Source: Bathynomus jamesi
Taxonomy: Eukaryota > Arthropoda > Malacostraca > Isopoda > Cirolanidae
NCBI GenBank assembly: GCA_023014485.1
Contig: JAJOZX010009464.1
Span: 38,501 to 102,500 of the forward strand
Length of the DNA stretch: 64,000 nucleotides
Direction of reading: 5' to 3'
Shown: in pieces, positions 11,051-22,367 of the stretch
How the letters are laid out: the number at the start of each line of letters is the position of its first letter
Position numbering within the stretch: the stretch's first letter is position 1
Notes under the pieces: model-generated
The model's input: only the letters and a program-made list of their open reading frames with translations
Database searches by the model: none
What the model was told of the DNA's origin: nothing
Made by a program: the position numbers and the translations under genes

Positions 11051-11338
11051 ATTTAAATTTCCAAGTTAAAACCTAAAAAAAAGTCTTTAAAACACCCTCT
11101 AAAAAATATAAAATAAAAAACGAGCCAAAATCATTGTCGTAGCGATGAAACAATTTTATACAGCATGGAGGATGAATGATATACCCACTTTCTTGCCAAG
11201 AATTCATCGAAATTAGCTCTCCAGTCCTTTAATATGGGTAGAAAAGAGAATTAATTGTTTTTAATTGAGATTTTGGCTCTGAGAAGATCTGAACAACAAA
11301 TGAAATATCAAGATTTAGGTACTTCCAGCGAAAATAAT

Positions 11339-11542
11339 GGGATCACCTGAAGATCCGTCACCCCAGCCTTTATTAGTTTAGCTTTCTAAGGCTAACTAAC
11401 GAAAATATCACGACTTAACCTAACCAATCGTTAGGTCACTGTACGCCCTTGACGATTGGTTAGGTTAGGTCGTGATATTTTCCTTAGTTAGCCTTATAAA
11501 GCTAACTAAAGAAGGCTGGGGGCCCTGATCTTCAGGTGATCC
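11339..11542. mobile_element. Palindromic MITE family F1, copy 1
   Basis: The 204-bp element is almost wholly palindromic: GGATCACCTGAAGATC ends, then CAGCCTT, a TTAGTTAGCCTTATAAGGC block, AACGAAAATATCACGACTTA and CCTAACCAATCGTTAGG, around a small centre with GTACGCCCTTGACGA. The flanking octamers do not match here, so the target duplication has decayed. About ten relatives lie in the window. Confidence 0.9.
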
Positions 11543-11986
11543 AAAAATGCGCAGGAATTCATAAGTTCCTCGGAAATGACTTAGCTCAATTCGATCAATT
11601 GGGAAAAAGACTTAAATATGTTAATTTTAAAATTTTTCCTAAAATATGAAGTCATTTTAGGTCTTGTCAAAAGGTTACGTTAACTATTTACTGAGTAAGT
11701 TACACCGTTATAATGAATATTGTTAAATGGAAGTGTTAAATTAACAGGAGAAATAAATTATAATTTTATGAAGAGGCTTCTTTGTGAAGCTGCTTTATGA
11801 ATAATACAATATACTGCAAAGTTATATAAAAATATATGCGAATTTATAATCCTAATCCGAGGATCAGAATGGGAAAAATAATGTTTATTTCCTTTATGCC
11901 AAGTGGCGTATTTTTATATTTATAAATCTATCTGTCATATAGAAAAGATGAAATTTTCTTTGTTTTCAACTTATGGGCAGAAAAAT

Positions 11987-12779
11987 GGTACTTACGTATT
12001 AATCGGGGGCCACCACATATTGATGATTGGTTAGGTTAAGTTGTAATATTTTCGTGAGAAGTGTGCGTAGATGCTCTAAAAGCACGGTCAATTAAAAAAA
12101 TCGCGGTGATAATTTAATTGTACAGATCGACGAAAGCCTCTTTAGTAACGAAAGAACAATGCCGGTCGTGAACTTCCACAGCAATGGATATTTGGAGGCA
12201 TTTGTCGTCAAACTAAGGAATGCTTTCTACTTCAAGTTCCTGATCGTACTACTTCCACCTAATGGAGGCTATAAAAAACAATATCGCTCAGGGATCGATT
12301 TACTCAGACTCATGGCCGTCATACATATCGGAACATCTAGCAGAGTCAGGATTTCAACACTTTAAAGTTAACCACAAGTACAATTTCGTCAACCCGGAAA
12401 ACTGGTACTCACACACAAGAGATCGAAAGGCTCTGGGTATCAGCTAAGTGGAGAAATATAAAGCATCGAGGCACCGCACGCCATCACCTACAGTTATCTT
12501 GCTGAATTTATGTGGCGACAGTTGGTACATGATCACGATCCATTCAATTCCATTCTTAATGCTATTAAAATTTTTTGGCCTCCAGAAACAAATGTTGTTT
12601 CTAATGTGTAACATGTATTAAGCATTGTAAATATTTGAATATAAATCATTGTAATATTTTAAAAAATATTGCTATTTAAAAAAAATGATGTATTAGAAAT
12701 TTTCAACTAACGAAAATATTACAACTTAACCTAACCAATCATCAATATGTGGTGGCCCCCCTGTTAATACGTAAGTACC
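11987..12779 (+). mobile_element. Merlin-like transposon remnant with long TIRs
   Basis: Inverted arms of about 70 bp begin GGTACTTACGTATTAA and include GGGGGCCACCACATATTGAT followed by the TTAGG-rich module GATTGGTTAGGTTAAGTTGT and AATATTTTCGT. Between them lies a decayed ISXO2/Merlin-type transposase. The flanking octamers are not a convincing duplication. The arm module matches the cores of MITE families F1, F2 and F3 and links them to a transposase. Confidence 0.75.
12118..12448 (+). pseudogene. Merlin (IS1016/ISXO2-like) transposase remnant
   Basis: A first frame reads VQIDESLFSNER, which corresponds to the VEIDESKFGKRK first-aspartate motif of this DDE family. After a frameshift and shortening, the next frame reads SIYSDSWPSYISEHLAESGF (second aspartate) and HFKVNHKYNFVNPE (the conserved NH...FV-P block), then HTRDRKALGIS, where a glutamate is expected before W/LW. 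The usual central segment is shortened, the frame breaks near 12260 and a stop falls at 12448. Assignment rests on motif order known for DDE_Tnp_IS1595 proteins; alternatives are unlikely given SDSWPSY and NHKYNFVNP. The gene is dead. Confidence 0.75.
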
Positions 12780-12787
12780 GAAATTTT

Positions 12788-12800
12788 ATATATATATATA

Positions 12801-12835
<35 letters not shown>
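12788..12835. repeat. (TA)n(GA)n microsatellite
   Basis: It lies immediately next to the right end of the Merlin-like remnant. Confidence 0.9.
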
Positions 12836-12836
<1 letters not shown>

Positions 12837-13780
12837 TGCTTTGTCACCCCAATTTACTAGCAACGTTCGATCCCAAAGGACCTCAGATTGGAACCCTTAA
12901 TTGACTCAGACTCGAATTTTTTATTACTTGCAATTGTTTTATACCATTCCATTTCTTTCTTGACGTTAGCCTAGTTATTAACTGTTTTAAATTTGGTATA
13001 TGAAAATCTTTGCGGTATACCCTGTACGGAGGTTTGACATCTTCCCCCTTACTCACACTTGTCTTGGAATAGGTTACTTATACCCACAGCATTACGACAA
13101 AGAATGAGGTATACATGACAAAATCTTCTACAGTATGCATCAGTGTGATGGACCTTGAGAGAATCTTGATATGCAGTTTTGCTATATTTTTAATTCCTTT
13201 CACGGACCACACCACCAGGATTGTTAAACAATTGCAAGGGTTCGTGTCCTTAAATAAAAAAAATGGAAGGTCAGATACGCTTATCGAACTTGTTATACGA
13301 GCGAGTCTTTTAATGTAGTCCAACATATATTTTCATATTGCAATAGCGTTATAGTGAAGGTAAATTGTACCTCTTCATGTACTACAAACTCTCTATTAAA
13401 TGTTTGATTATCTATTTTGTGTCCCATTTTAATTGCATTTCAATGTAATTTGCCTATAATAAAGAGTACGCGTGATCTTTCCAGGAAAGCTCGCAAACAT
13501 TCTTGACGTTTCCTTTTCTCGTGATCTTTCCTGGAAAGATCACATCTAATATACTATTTCAGAAATGAAGCCTATATATATATATGTAACAGTTTTTTGC
13601 GCACACCTACAGGTCGCTACAATTGGTGTAGAACAATGCGGTTTTCACCATTCGATGCGTCTTTTTATTGTGCAGTGCCCATGCTAAAAAAACAATTCCC
13701 TAACATAAATCCTGCCCCCCCCTTTTAGGGTACAGTTCTTCCATTTCTTCATTTTTAATCATAATTCTGGCACAAAAGGG
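12837..13780. other. No recognised gene
   Basis: Open frames around 13080-13326 lack known motifs. An inverted pair, GTGATCTTTCCAGGAAAG near 13470 and GTGATCTTTCCTGGAAAGAT near 13520, is the only structure seen; both copies contain the self-complementary CTTTCC(A/T)GGAAAG. Confidence 0.45.
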
Positions 13781-13781
13781 G

Positions 13782-14122
13782 AGGGTGGGTAATTGGGGAG
13801 GGGGTGGGGTTAATGGGAAACTCAGAAATAGATGCGATATATATATGTAACCAAAAAAAATTAAAGTAAATCCTTTGCAAGGTGCCAGCCCCCTTCCCCC
13901 CTTGGGGTAATGGGGGAAGGGTGGGGGAAATGGGGGAGAGGGTGGGGGAGGGGGTATTGGGAGAGGGGTGGGGTAATGGGGGAGGGGTGGGGTTAATGGG
14001 GAAACTCAGAAAAAAAAATTGGTGGGGTAAATGGGGGAGAGGGGTGGGGGAGGGGGGTATTGGGGGAGAGGGGTGGGGTAATGGGGAGGGTGGGGTTATG
14101 GGGAAACTCAGAAAAAAAAAAA
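13782..14122 (+). repeat. G-rich minisatellite
   Basis: Repeated GGGGAGGGTGGGG / TAATGGGGGAGGGG / GGAAACTCAGAAAAA units give many closely spaced G3-G6 runs, enough for several G-quadruplexes on the plus strand. A GAAACTCAGAAA phrase recurs at about 13818, 14000 and 14103 and marks higher-order units of about 100-180 bp. Proline/serine-rich open frames on the minus strand are by-products. Confidence 0.9.
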
Positions 14123-14224
14123 TGATAACCAACACCGATTCCGGTCAGGAAGATCATGCTTATCACAACTAATGGAACACTATAACATATTATTGATGCA
14201 CTCGAACAATGAAAACTATGATTT

Positions 14225-14440
14225 GGCGGGCCGCAGGGCCCCCAATTACTGTCGGTTCAGTTATTTGGTCAATAAAACTATAGAAATGAACGCAGTCATG
14301 AAAATCTTAGGCTTCAAATCCGAGCTCATAGTATTAAGATTTGTGAAGCTTTAGATTTTCATGGCTGCGTTCTTTTCTGTAGTTTTATGAATGAATAATT
14401 GGTTTGCCAGTAACTGGAAGGCCGCAGGCACCCCAATTAC
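14225..14440. repeat. Fold-back element
   Basis: GGCCGCAGGGCCCCCAATTA and its partner GGCCGCAGGCACCCCAATTA enclose inverted arms containing AACGCAGTCATGAAAATCTT and the complement of AAAATCTAAAGCTTCAC. No target duplication was found; family unknown. Confidence 0.65.
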
Positions 14441-14559
14441 TGAGGCCCAAGGTGAGAGGAATAGGAATGATAGCCAGATAAAGGGCTACTGATGTTCAAA
14501 ATAAAACGCCGTAGGCCCACAATTCAGCCGAAGCACCGCAGATCTAGCAAAATCGCGCG

Positions 14560-15205
14560 TAGCGCCGACCTTTTGCTAGTATACTCTCTTTCTAAACAGC
14601 TTCTAAGAGGTTAGGTGTGTTGTACCGCCTCCGCGGTTTTTTCACCCCGACTCAGTTGCTGTCTTTGTACAGCGGTCTTGTTCGCCCCTGTATGGAATAT
14701 GTTTCTCATGAGTGGGGTGGCTCAACCTATACAACCGTACTTGACCGGGTGGAATCAAAGGCTTTTCGTCTCATCAATTCCCCGCCTCTTACTGACTGTC
14801 TTCAATCTCCCTCTCTTCGCCGCAATGTTGCCTCACTCTCTCTTTACTATCGCTATTATAACGGACATTGCTCTTCTGAACTCTATAATTGCATGCCTCC
14901 TCCTTTAAGGAGAGCACGCAGCACCAGACTTTTTACACTTTCTCATTCCTTTTCTGTCCAACTCTCTAACGCAGGGTAAATCGGTATGTTCAATCTTTCA
15001 TCTACCCAACCGCTGAACTCTGGAACAATCTTCCTCAATCCATCTTTCCTCCTGTCTATGACCTCTCATTTTTCAAACGCAGAGTGTCTAGGCATCTCGA
15101 AAACCCCCTGCCTTGATTTTGGCTCTCTTCTTCTTCTCTGGAGGGTGGGGGACACTTTTGCGGACATTTTCCCTTGGCCCCTTCCTTCTTGCATAAAGAA
15201 AATGT
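14560..15205 (+). pseudogene. CR1/Jockey-like LINE, 3' end of RT
   Basis: The frame encodes the thumb and C-terminal part of a non-LTR reverse transcriptase: LGVLYRLRGFFTPTQLLSLY, VRPCMEYVSHEWGG, LDRVESKAFRLI, LRRNVASLSLYYRYYNGHCS, then after a frameshift near 14978 YPTAELWNNLP and YDLSFFKRRVSRHL. This order is characteristic of CR1/Jockey-type elements. The upstream RT palm is missing, so it is a usual 5'-truncated insertion. Confidence 0.85.
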
Positions 15206-15212
15206 AATGATA

Positions 15213-15669
15213 ACACTGGTCAACACTCATTTTATTGCCAATCATATTAGAGTGATTTTGGGGTAACTTTGTGGTGCTGATTCCGAATATGACATCGGTT
15301 TTGCTAGATTGGCTCTAATTTGTGAGATAATTGGTACCCCATTGAAACATGTAAAAATGCAAAAAATTTAATGTTCAGGCGGAGCCTACTTACAAATCGC
15401 ATTGAAATTGTCTCAAATCATACAAAAGTAAACACATGAAATACATAATGGCATTTTATTCGGTCTCACCATCTAGAATGTTCCGGTAGTTTCCCATATG
15501 CACGCGTTATGGTTACGTTTCCTATTAATTGAGGGTATTCATTATCTCAAGAACTAGAGCCAAATCGGAAAAACTACTTTCATTTTGGAATTCAGCAACC
15601 CCAAAATACCCTAAATTCGTACGAATTTCCTTGGCAACGAAAAAAAAATGCTTTTTTGTTGACCTGTGT
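15213..15669. mobile_element. DNA element with ACACTGGTCAACA ends
   Basis: The left end ACACTGGTCAACA and right end TGTTGACCTGTGT are imperfect inverted repeats, and inner arms share CCAAAATxxC and GATTTGGCTCTA-like blocks. Flanks (GTAATGATA / AATCATTC) give no clean duplication. No coding frame. Superfamily undetermined. Confidence 0.5.
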
Positions 15670-15684
15670 AATCATTCGGTAGGG

Positions 15685-15790
15685 CCATAAACTGGCACAG
15701 CGCTCGGGCCAGCTATCGATGCGACCCATTACGCTAACTCATTAATTATATTATTATCAGCATCTAGAATCCAACATCTAATTGGGTTGT
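15685..15790. repeat. Interspersed repeat Y, copy 2
   Basis: ACTGGCACAGCGCTCGGGCC followed by an AATTATATTATTATCAGCAT block matches 8566-8680. Confidence 0.5.
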
Positions 15791-16302
15791 CGTGTTGTTG
15801 TCATAATCACTTCCTTTCAACCATACGACATTAAAGTATGTTTTTTCTAAGTTTCAATAAGATGTTGACGGTTTTATTTTGAGAACATTCTATTGGTTTT
15901 ACTGCCAAGACTCTAAAACTTTTGGCTACTTCTGTTCTTACGCTGACCAAAGAAGAGCAATTACTCTGACCTTCACAAACAGTTGAAGTTCACACAAAGA
16001 TTTCAATCGTGTGAAAACAATTTTTCCCATTTTTTCGAAAGTTTACAAACTTAAAATTTAACATTTTATTTTTAGACGAGTTTTAAGATTATTTTTGACT
16101 TACATTACGTCACTGTATTTAAAATAATTTAAATTAAAAAACATTAAAATTCTTAAAAGCGTGTTTAGAAATTGTTAAAAAAAAATAATTGGTAACGAAA
16201 ATTAACTACAACCACAAGAAGCTCAAATTGGTTTTCTTACGTTCATTAAATAGACTGACGTTATCTGATCGACAAGACAAACCAGTTGACAAGTTATTGT
16301 GG
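15791..16302. other. AT-rich spacer, nothing recognised
   Basis: No open frame, terminal repeat or RNA gene that I can support. Confidence 0.45.
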
Positions 16303-16380
16303 GTTAGATTAAGTTAGGTTCGCTTAACTTAGCTAGGTTAAGCTAGGTTAGGTTAGGTTAAGTTAGATTAAGTTAAGTTT
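16303..16380 (+). repeat. Degenerate TTAGG-like tract
   Basis: It is built from variants of TTAGGTTAAG, TAGGTTAGGTTAGG and TTAGATTAAG. Confidence 0.75.
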
Positions 16381-16425
16381 ATAGTGTGTCAATCGTTTGA
16401 TCTTGTCGATGAAATAAGTATAGGT

Positions 16426-16633
16426 TAGTGTTTCTCAAACGGTGGGTCGCGACCCCCCCCCCCCCCCCCGACCTGGGTCGTAGTTTGTTTACCCCTGTAG
16501 TGAGTGATTTGTGAGCAAAAACAAAAAAAAAACCCGCTTCGTGAATTTGTTTACCTCTTTAGGATGATAAGGGGTCCCACCCCCCTAAGACCCTGACACG
16601 GGGTCGTGGGAAAAATCCGGCTGAGAGACATTG
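16426..16633. mobile_element. hAT MITE with 8-bp target duplication
   Basis: The ends are TAGTGTTTCTCAA and, inverted on the right, CAATGTCTCTCAG. A perfect 8-bp duplication, GTATAGGT, flanks the element. Inside are inverted GGGTCGCGACCC-type blocks and a long C run. Ends of the form CAGTGTTTCTCAAA are standard for hAT (Charlie-like) elements. Confidence 0.9.
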
Positions 16634-16849
16634 GTATAGGTTCTCAATACACACTGAAATCCGCTTTTTAATTATTTTTACTGTAATCTCATACTAATTA
16701 TTTGTGACATAAGAAATTGGCTTCAAAGCAACAGGGTTATAATAAATTGAGTTTACAGCTCACGTATAGACCACCTTTGGCATATATCGTGCTCAACTTT
16801 AATGAAGAATTACTCCTCTTTCTAATCCGAGGCGGAACAGCTACAGAGT

Positions 16850-17051
16850 TTTAGCTAAAACTCTGGTAGCTCTTCCACCTCAATTGTATGTTCCTCCCAA
16901 ATATTTTCTGCACCACTTATATTTTTATCTACTTTTTCTTTGTGATCTACTGTAACTATAGCCTCAATCTTGTGATTAATTTTAATATTCCTGAGGATGT
17001 CATTAAACGAAAGCGCTTGAACACTATTTAGTGTATTATTTTTCTTCGTGG

Positions 17052-17058
<7 letters not shown>
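16850..17058 (+). mobile_element. Penelope A 3'-UTR fragment
   Basis: It corresponds to the last roughly 200 bp of the PLE-A copies (AGAGTTTTAG...CTGGTA at the start, TTTTTCTTCGTGGTT before the (TA)n end). No coding part is left. Confidence 0.75.
16991..17012 (+). ncRNA. Hammerhead-like core, PLE-A fragment
   Basis: CTGAGGA...GTC-ATTA-AAC...GAAA, identical in plan to the other PLE-A copies, with the weaker stem II of the left copy. Confidence 0.45.
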
Positions 17059-17090
<32 letters not shown>

Positions 17091-17460
17091 ATTTATAATT
17101 AGTTCATCTTCTAAATCACAGACCGGTGTCATAAAATACAGAGTGTGCAAGAAAGGTCTAATATAAAGTAAAAATTAATATCTCGTAAACAAAGTAACAT
17201 CCGGTAACATCACAAAGTTTATGACGTCATATTCACACTATCGCCCTATTCACACTATCGCCCTATTCACACTATCTATCGTCCACAATTGAACAGCAGT
17301 ACAAACTTCGATTCTCAATTATGGAAAGGTGATCATAAAAATTAGACAAAAGAGCTATAAAAGGCTGCTGTATTTTATGACCAAACTATACAAGGCTGCA
17401 GTATTTTATGACCAAACTATACGAGATGTGTAGCCATTTGAAATCATTATTTTTCGGTTT

Positions 17461-17680
17461 CTTCGGCCATAATGGCGACGTTATGGTCATTGTCGCAATA
17501 CCTTTTCTCATAGATCAACGAGGTTAAGCGATATTGTGCCTAGTTGGGTGACCGACCTCTCTGCGTCCAGATGATGTAGCGACCCGTGGTTCGGATCCCA
17601 CTTTTAAAGCCGTAGATCCCCTCCCCTTCGCCATTATGACCTTTGCCGTTACGATGAACTTAAACAATCTCAAATATACC
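17461..17680 (+). mobile_element. 5S rRNA-derived SINE, copy 1
   Basis: The head resembles 5S rRNA: GATCAACGAGGTTAAGCGAT corresponds to the GATC-CGAAGTTAAGC region and GTTGGGTGACC to the C-box region. A non-5S body follows (GATGATGTAGCGACCCGTGG, then TCGGATCCCACTTTTAAAGC). Three other copies share the body, so it is a SINE3-type family and not a 5S gene. Confidence 0.8.
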
Positions 17681-17686
17681 CTTATA

Positions 17687-17764
17687 CAGGGTCATCCAGT
17701 TAAAACGCAACCCAGTACAATACGATAATATTATTTGGGTGGCGTTTTAATTGGATCACTCACC
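17687..17764. mobile_element. mariner-type MITE, 78 bp
   Basis: Inverted ends CAGGGTCATCCAGTTAAAACG and CGTTTTAATTGGATCACTCA are separated by a few tens of bases. The flank is TA-rich. Confidence 0.75.
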
Positions 17765-17795
<31 letters not shown>

Positions 17796-18018
17796 ATATA
17801 TATTATTTCAGACCTTTATTGGACACCCTATATATTATAAACCTTGGTATATATTTGATACAGCAGTAACTAAAGTAAACGCACACAGGAATATATTCAA
17901 ATAACAGCGTGATTGTAACTTTACTGTTCCCTATTATTGTAGAAGTTGACAGTTGGGTAAACGTTCATTTTGAATGACCCATAAAACATTTTTAACACAC
18001 ACACACACACACACATAC

Positions 18019-18052
<34 letters not shown>

Positions 18053-18058
<6 letters not shown>

Positions 18059-18380
18059 GTCCTATAAGTCCGATCTCATAGGAAAACTTAAATTTACAAA
18101 AGTAATAGATAGAACTAAAAAATGTCAAATTGATGTCTTGTTTTGGGACCCCTTTTTTTTTTGTTGCAGGTAGAATAACACGCAATAACATGGAGGTCTT
18201 TTCCTCACGAGTGTAACTTACTTCCATATTAGCCACTGCGGGTTATTCTACCTGCAACAACAAAAAAAAAGGTCCTTAAACAAGACATCAATTTTAACAT
18301 TTGTTTTAATTCTTATCTATTATTTTTGGAAATTTAATTTAAAATAATTTTTCCTATCAGACCAGAATTATGGGACACCA
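18053..18380. mobile_element. mariner-type MITE, GTCCCATAAGTC family, copy 1
   Basis: The left end AGGGTGTCCTATAAGTCCGA and the inverted right end TGGTGTCCCATAATTCTGG, followed by shared CATAGGAAAAxTT and TGATGTCTTGTTT arm blocks, make a fold-back of about 150 bp per arm. A shorter relative lies at 27762-27845. Confidence 0.8.
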
Positions 18381-18382
18381 TG

Positions 18383-18682
18383 ATAACCTTTGGATAACCT
18401 TTCGTTAGCTTCCGCCCGAATTGTTCATTCTGACGAAGGTCAAGCTTTTCACTCCACTTTAGACCTACAGTTTAACGTGGAATCCGAACCACGCCCCACC
18501 AGCAGCCCAGCGTCTTAACCACTAAGTCACCCAGGGTAGCCATTTATCTACCAACCACTTTCTTTATTGTGTGGAAGGATGAACATCTGGGTTTTGCTGC
18601 GCGCCGACTGTCGGCACCGGTTCTCGAATCCGGGGCCGATGGATTCGTAGTCAGCGACGCTAACCACTACACCACTGAGGCT
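18383..18682 (-). mobile_element. Composite tRNA-derived SINE, copy 2
   Basis: This is the reverse complement of the 2803-3098 element over nearly its whole length, including both tRNA-like modules and the tail GACGAAGGTCAAGCTTTTCA. It lies between a mariner MITE and a LINE 3' end. Confidence 0.85.
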
Positions 18683-18689
18683 TACATAC

Positions 18690-20215
18690 TTTAGATGAGT
18701 TCGAACGACCCCTCTGTAGCATCCCTCCTCATTTGCGGGATTTGGTGAAGGAGGGAATTGCTGTCTGATCTCCTCCTGCCCTCGTAGCCAGTCACGCATG
18801 GCTAGTCAGGGACTTTGCACAGGAATCTGTCCAGCTGATTCTTGAAGTTATTCAGGTCGGTGTGCCGGAGATTCCTCACTTCTTTTGGTAGGACATTGAA
18901 AAGCTTTGGGCCTCGTATTCTGAGGGTATTTTCCATCCTCGTTTTCGTGGCCCCTTGTCCCACCGCAGCTGGGACCGTACAAAATCTGCCTCTTCTCTCA
19001 TTCCAGTTTGTTTCTATTTCATTTCTGAGGTTAGGTCAATTATTGGTGGGACTAGGCTCTTCCATAATTTGAGCATAATGTTTGCTTTTCTGCTGCGGAA
19101 GCTCCTCCAGATGATTCCCATTATTTTTCTAGCCGTTGTAATTTTGATGTTGTAGTGCTCTCTGAATTCTGCATCCGACGACATTATTACTCCAAGATCC
19201 CTGACTTGTGGAATTGGTGTTATCTGCTTGACTTGCAGAGTTTTGTACCCTTTTTTCTGTAACTCCTTGTTATTACCATATCTTAGAAGTTTGAATTTTT
19301 CTTCGTTGAACTTCATATTGTTGTCTTCTGCCAACTGGAATAATGTTTCAATTTCGTTTTGTAATGTTTCTATGTCACCTTCGTTCAATATTTCCTTGCA
19401 TATCTTTGTGTCATCTGCGAAACATGATACAATACTGTCATTGATATCTGCATCCGTCAATATCTGCAATCATTATTATGAACAGCAAGGGAACTAGTAC
19501 TGTCCCTTGTGGGACAGCGCTCTCTACTTCCGAGACTTCCGATTTGACTCCATTTACCACCACTCTTTGTGTTCTTTGCGTCAAGAAATTAAATATTCAT
19601 CTTCCCAGCTTTCCAGTAATTCCTCTATTCTTAAGTTTATGTGCTATAATTCCATGGTCACATTTATCGAAGGCTTTAGCAAAGTCAGTATAGATTAAAT
19701 CTATGTTTTGTCCTCGACACAGTGTTTCCAATATTTTCTCCTGGTGGTCTAATAGCCGTGATAGGCATGATCTTCCAGCCCTGAAACCATATTGATTTGG
19801 GCTGTATAAGTTCTTTTCTTGTAGGTAGTAGGTAGTTTCGCTTCTAATTATACGTTCAAAACACTTTATAAGGTGTGAGGTGAGAGCTACCGGCCGATAA
19901 TTCTTGGGCATTGCTCTGTTACCACCTTTGAATAAAGGGGCAGTGTTCGCGTTCTTTAATGGCAGTGGAATTTGTCCTGTGTCGAGTGATTTCCTCCATA
20001 GTAAGTATAGCGGTTTGGCAATACTCTCTTTACATTTCTTCAGAAATGTGGCACTTCATGTGTCTGGCCCTGGTGCCGAATTGTCTCGCATTTGTGATAG
20101 AGCCTTAATTACATCTCCTTCCGAGAACTCTAAGTCCATTAATAGGTTTGTGCCAGATTTTGTCCTTGGCTGATTTGTATCAATGTCGAAAAATTCATCT
20201 GCGTTATCTATATAT
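18690..20215 (-). pseudogene. LINE family L1a: reverse transcriptase, 5'-truncated
   Basis: Read on the minus strand, the RT starts near 20180 with DKSGTNLLMDLEFSEGDV, then NYRPVALTSHLIKCFERI near 19900, YGFRAGRSCLSRL near 19790, YTDFAKAFDKCDHG near 19700, and the catalytic block SCFADDTKICKEI near 19430, then NNMKFNEEKFKLLRYG near 19310, QVRDLGVIMSSDAEF near 19190 and SFRSRKANIMLKLWKSLVPP near 19090. Frameshifts and stops separate the blocks. The 3' end near 18690 abuts the SINE. The 3' tail also occurs at 29008 and 40175. The FADD motif is intact, but the frame is broken. CR1/Jockey-group by motif style; the exact clade is uncertain. Confidence 0.85.
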
Positions 20216-20880
20216 AAATATATATATATTTTTTTTTGAAGGGTATAAAGGAGAGTGATGTCAGTACATTTTTAAAAAGTATTTCGATCCGTGACCTTTA
20301 CCCGAGGGAGACAAATTTCTTAACCGAAAGTTAAAATATGAAAATTCTATAGTTGACGACTCGCAATGCTAATTATTACGAACGTCATTAACGTTCAAAA
20401 TCAAGGAACAAAATTTTGAAAAATGTACTTCACATCCCTTTCTTTCGTCTTCCTTTTTCTCAAAATGGGAGAGGTATCAGAGTTCCCCCCCCCTAAATAT
20501 ATATAGACATTTAGAAAGTTATGAACAAGTATTCATAATTTCTTATATATATTCTTATGGCGATCTTTCTCTTTTGCCACTTTGCAGAAAATACGCACAC
20601 GTTCACTATAATTATTATACTCTATAAGACCAGCGAACCCTTCTTTCGGAACGCCACTATACAGAAAATACGATGCAAATTTTTGATAGCGTAACGATGT
20701 CATTTCGTTAGCAAGATCACACGAAAATGAAGTCCGAAATGTCCAGTCTTTGCGTATAAAAGACACTCAGCAGCACGAACAGACAGTGAGAGAGAACCTC
20801 ATAAAAATAATGAGGGCCATTCTTTGAATACAAGTTCTATTTTACATTCTTAAACGTGAATGCTATAATGGGATTCATTT
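20216..20880. other. No recognised gene; TATA-like site
   Basis: GCGTATAAAAGACACTCAGC near 20753 followed by GACAGTGAGAG looks like a TATA plus initiator arrangement, and CAGAAAATACG occurs twice (20584, 20661). No transcript can be inferred from sequence alone. Confidence 0.35.
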
Positions 20881-20995
20881 GGTGCCTGGATGTCACTGAT
20901 TTTAAGACACACGATGACTCATATATTTTTTAAGCTTTATTTCTATCAAAATTTGAATTTGTGGAAATTGTGGATTTTGTCTTTCGTTTGGAATA

Positions 20996-21063
20996 CTACT
21001 ACTACTACTGCTACTACTACGACTACTACTACTACTACTACAACTACTACTACTACTACAACT
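20996..21063 (+). repeat. (ACT)n microsatellite
   Basis: An imperfect ACT/ACA trinucleotide run. Confidence 0.95.
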
Positions 21064-21239
21064 AATAATAATAATATAATATAATAAAAAATGTTTGGAA
21101 AAAGTAAATTTTGAAGCTTTGCATTTCTTCAATTTAAGATAGTTATATGAAAGATCATTTCAAAATGTTATAAAAATTGCAAAGTTTCATTATTTGGCAT
21201 GATGAATTGTTGCACGAAGATCTTACAGCATAATAATCT

Positions 21240-21267
21240 TATATACATACATACATACATACATACT

Positions 21268-21340
<73 letters not shown>

Positions 21341-21474
21341 GCATTTGTATGTTTGTATGTGATCTATTCTCGTAACTTTTCTTATGTAATGAACACGATA
21401 CATATCGTATCAAAGCACACATACACACACACACACACACACCACACACAACATATATATATATATATATATAT
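21240..21474. repeat. (TACA)n/(TA)n/(CA)n tract
   Basis: A block of TACA units, two long TA runs and a CA run with TA tail. Confidence 0.95.
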
Positions 21475-21840
21475 TGTCCTGCGAAGCTATTCATACCCCA
21501 AAATTTGTCAGGTATTTTTGGCATATATTTTTAGAAATGAGTCTTTTTATAAAAAGGTTTCGTATAAAAACAGAGGGCGCAGAATTACAAAAAATAATTA
21601 ATTATAATTAGCATCACGTAAAATAGCGTATTGAAATGCATTCATACCCCTGTATTAGTAGATATTTGATAGAGTCACCTTTTTGTCGTATAAATCTAAA
21701 GACGATCTTTGTACGTGTTTTATAAGGTTTTTTGCATCTCTCTGACAATCTTACACATTCTTCTTCACAGAAAGTTACCGATACTTCAAGGTTGAAAGTA
21801 CCTGACAAACTTAGTGAGTATGAATAGGTCCGCAAGGGCA
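21475..21840 (-). mobile_element. Tc1-like remnant
   Basis: GCGAAGCTATTCATACCCC on the left and GTATGAATAGGTCCGCAAGG on the right form inverted ends. Both arms carry the TTTGTCAGGTA phrase. The minus strand reads KPYKTRTKIVFRFIRQKG, which resembles nothing I can name with confidence. Internal deletions are likely. Confidence 0.45.
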
Positions 21841-21844
21841 CTCT

Positions 21845-21907
<63 letters not shown>

Positions 21908-21930
21908 TATATATATATATATATATATGT
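21841..21930. repeat. (CT)n(TA)n microsatellite
   Basis: A CT run of more than 50 bases passes into TA. Confidence 0.95.
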
Positions 21931-22312
21931 AATAATATACACCGAATTCAGATACATATTAAGAAAAACCAGGTAAGGTTTTAGTAAGTAATATCCGCCC
22001 TCCAAGTCCCCGTAGTTATTTCGGGACTTTTGCTGCGTAAGGCGCAGAGGGCATTCCAGTATATATATATATATATATATATAATCTTTTGAAATTATTG
22101 TTTGCATGTCATGTGAATGTCTGTTGCTTCGATCCATTAAGGTTAAAATGAAGGCTAAACATCTCGCTCCGACTTCTTTCAGGAATGACTAAAATATTAA
22201 TTTGAAACTGTGCAGTGTTTATCTTCCACAAATTGACTCCCATTTTTTTTTTAACCTGAAAAACAGTTCTTATTAATTCAATTCCTAATTTCAACTTCTT
22301 TATTACTCAAAG

Positions 22313-22314
<2 letters not shown>

Positions 22315-22364
<50 letters not shown>
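22315..22364. repeat. (GA)n microsatellite
   Basis: A nearly perfect GA run. Confidence 0.95.

Positions 22365-22367
<3 letters not shown>

Noticed and set aside
13755..14135. Proline-rich protein of 126 codons
   Set aside because: It is the complement of the G-rich minisatellite.
20753..20800. Core promoter
   Set aside because: TATAAAA plus initiator-like bases occur, but no downstream gene or repeat family supports transcription from here.
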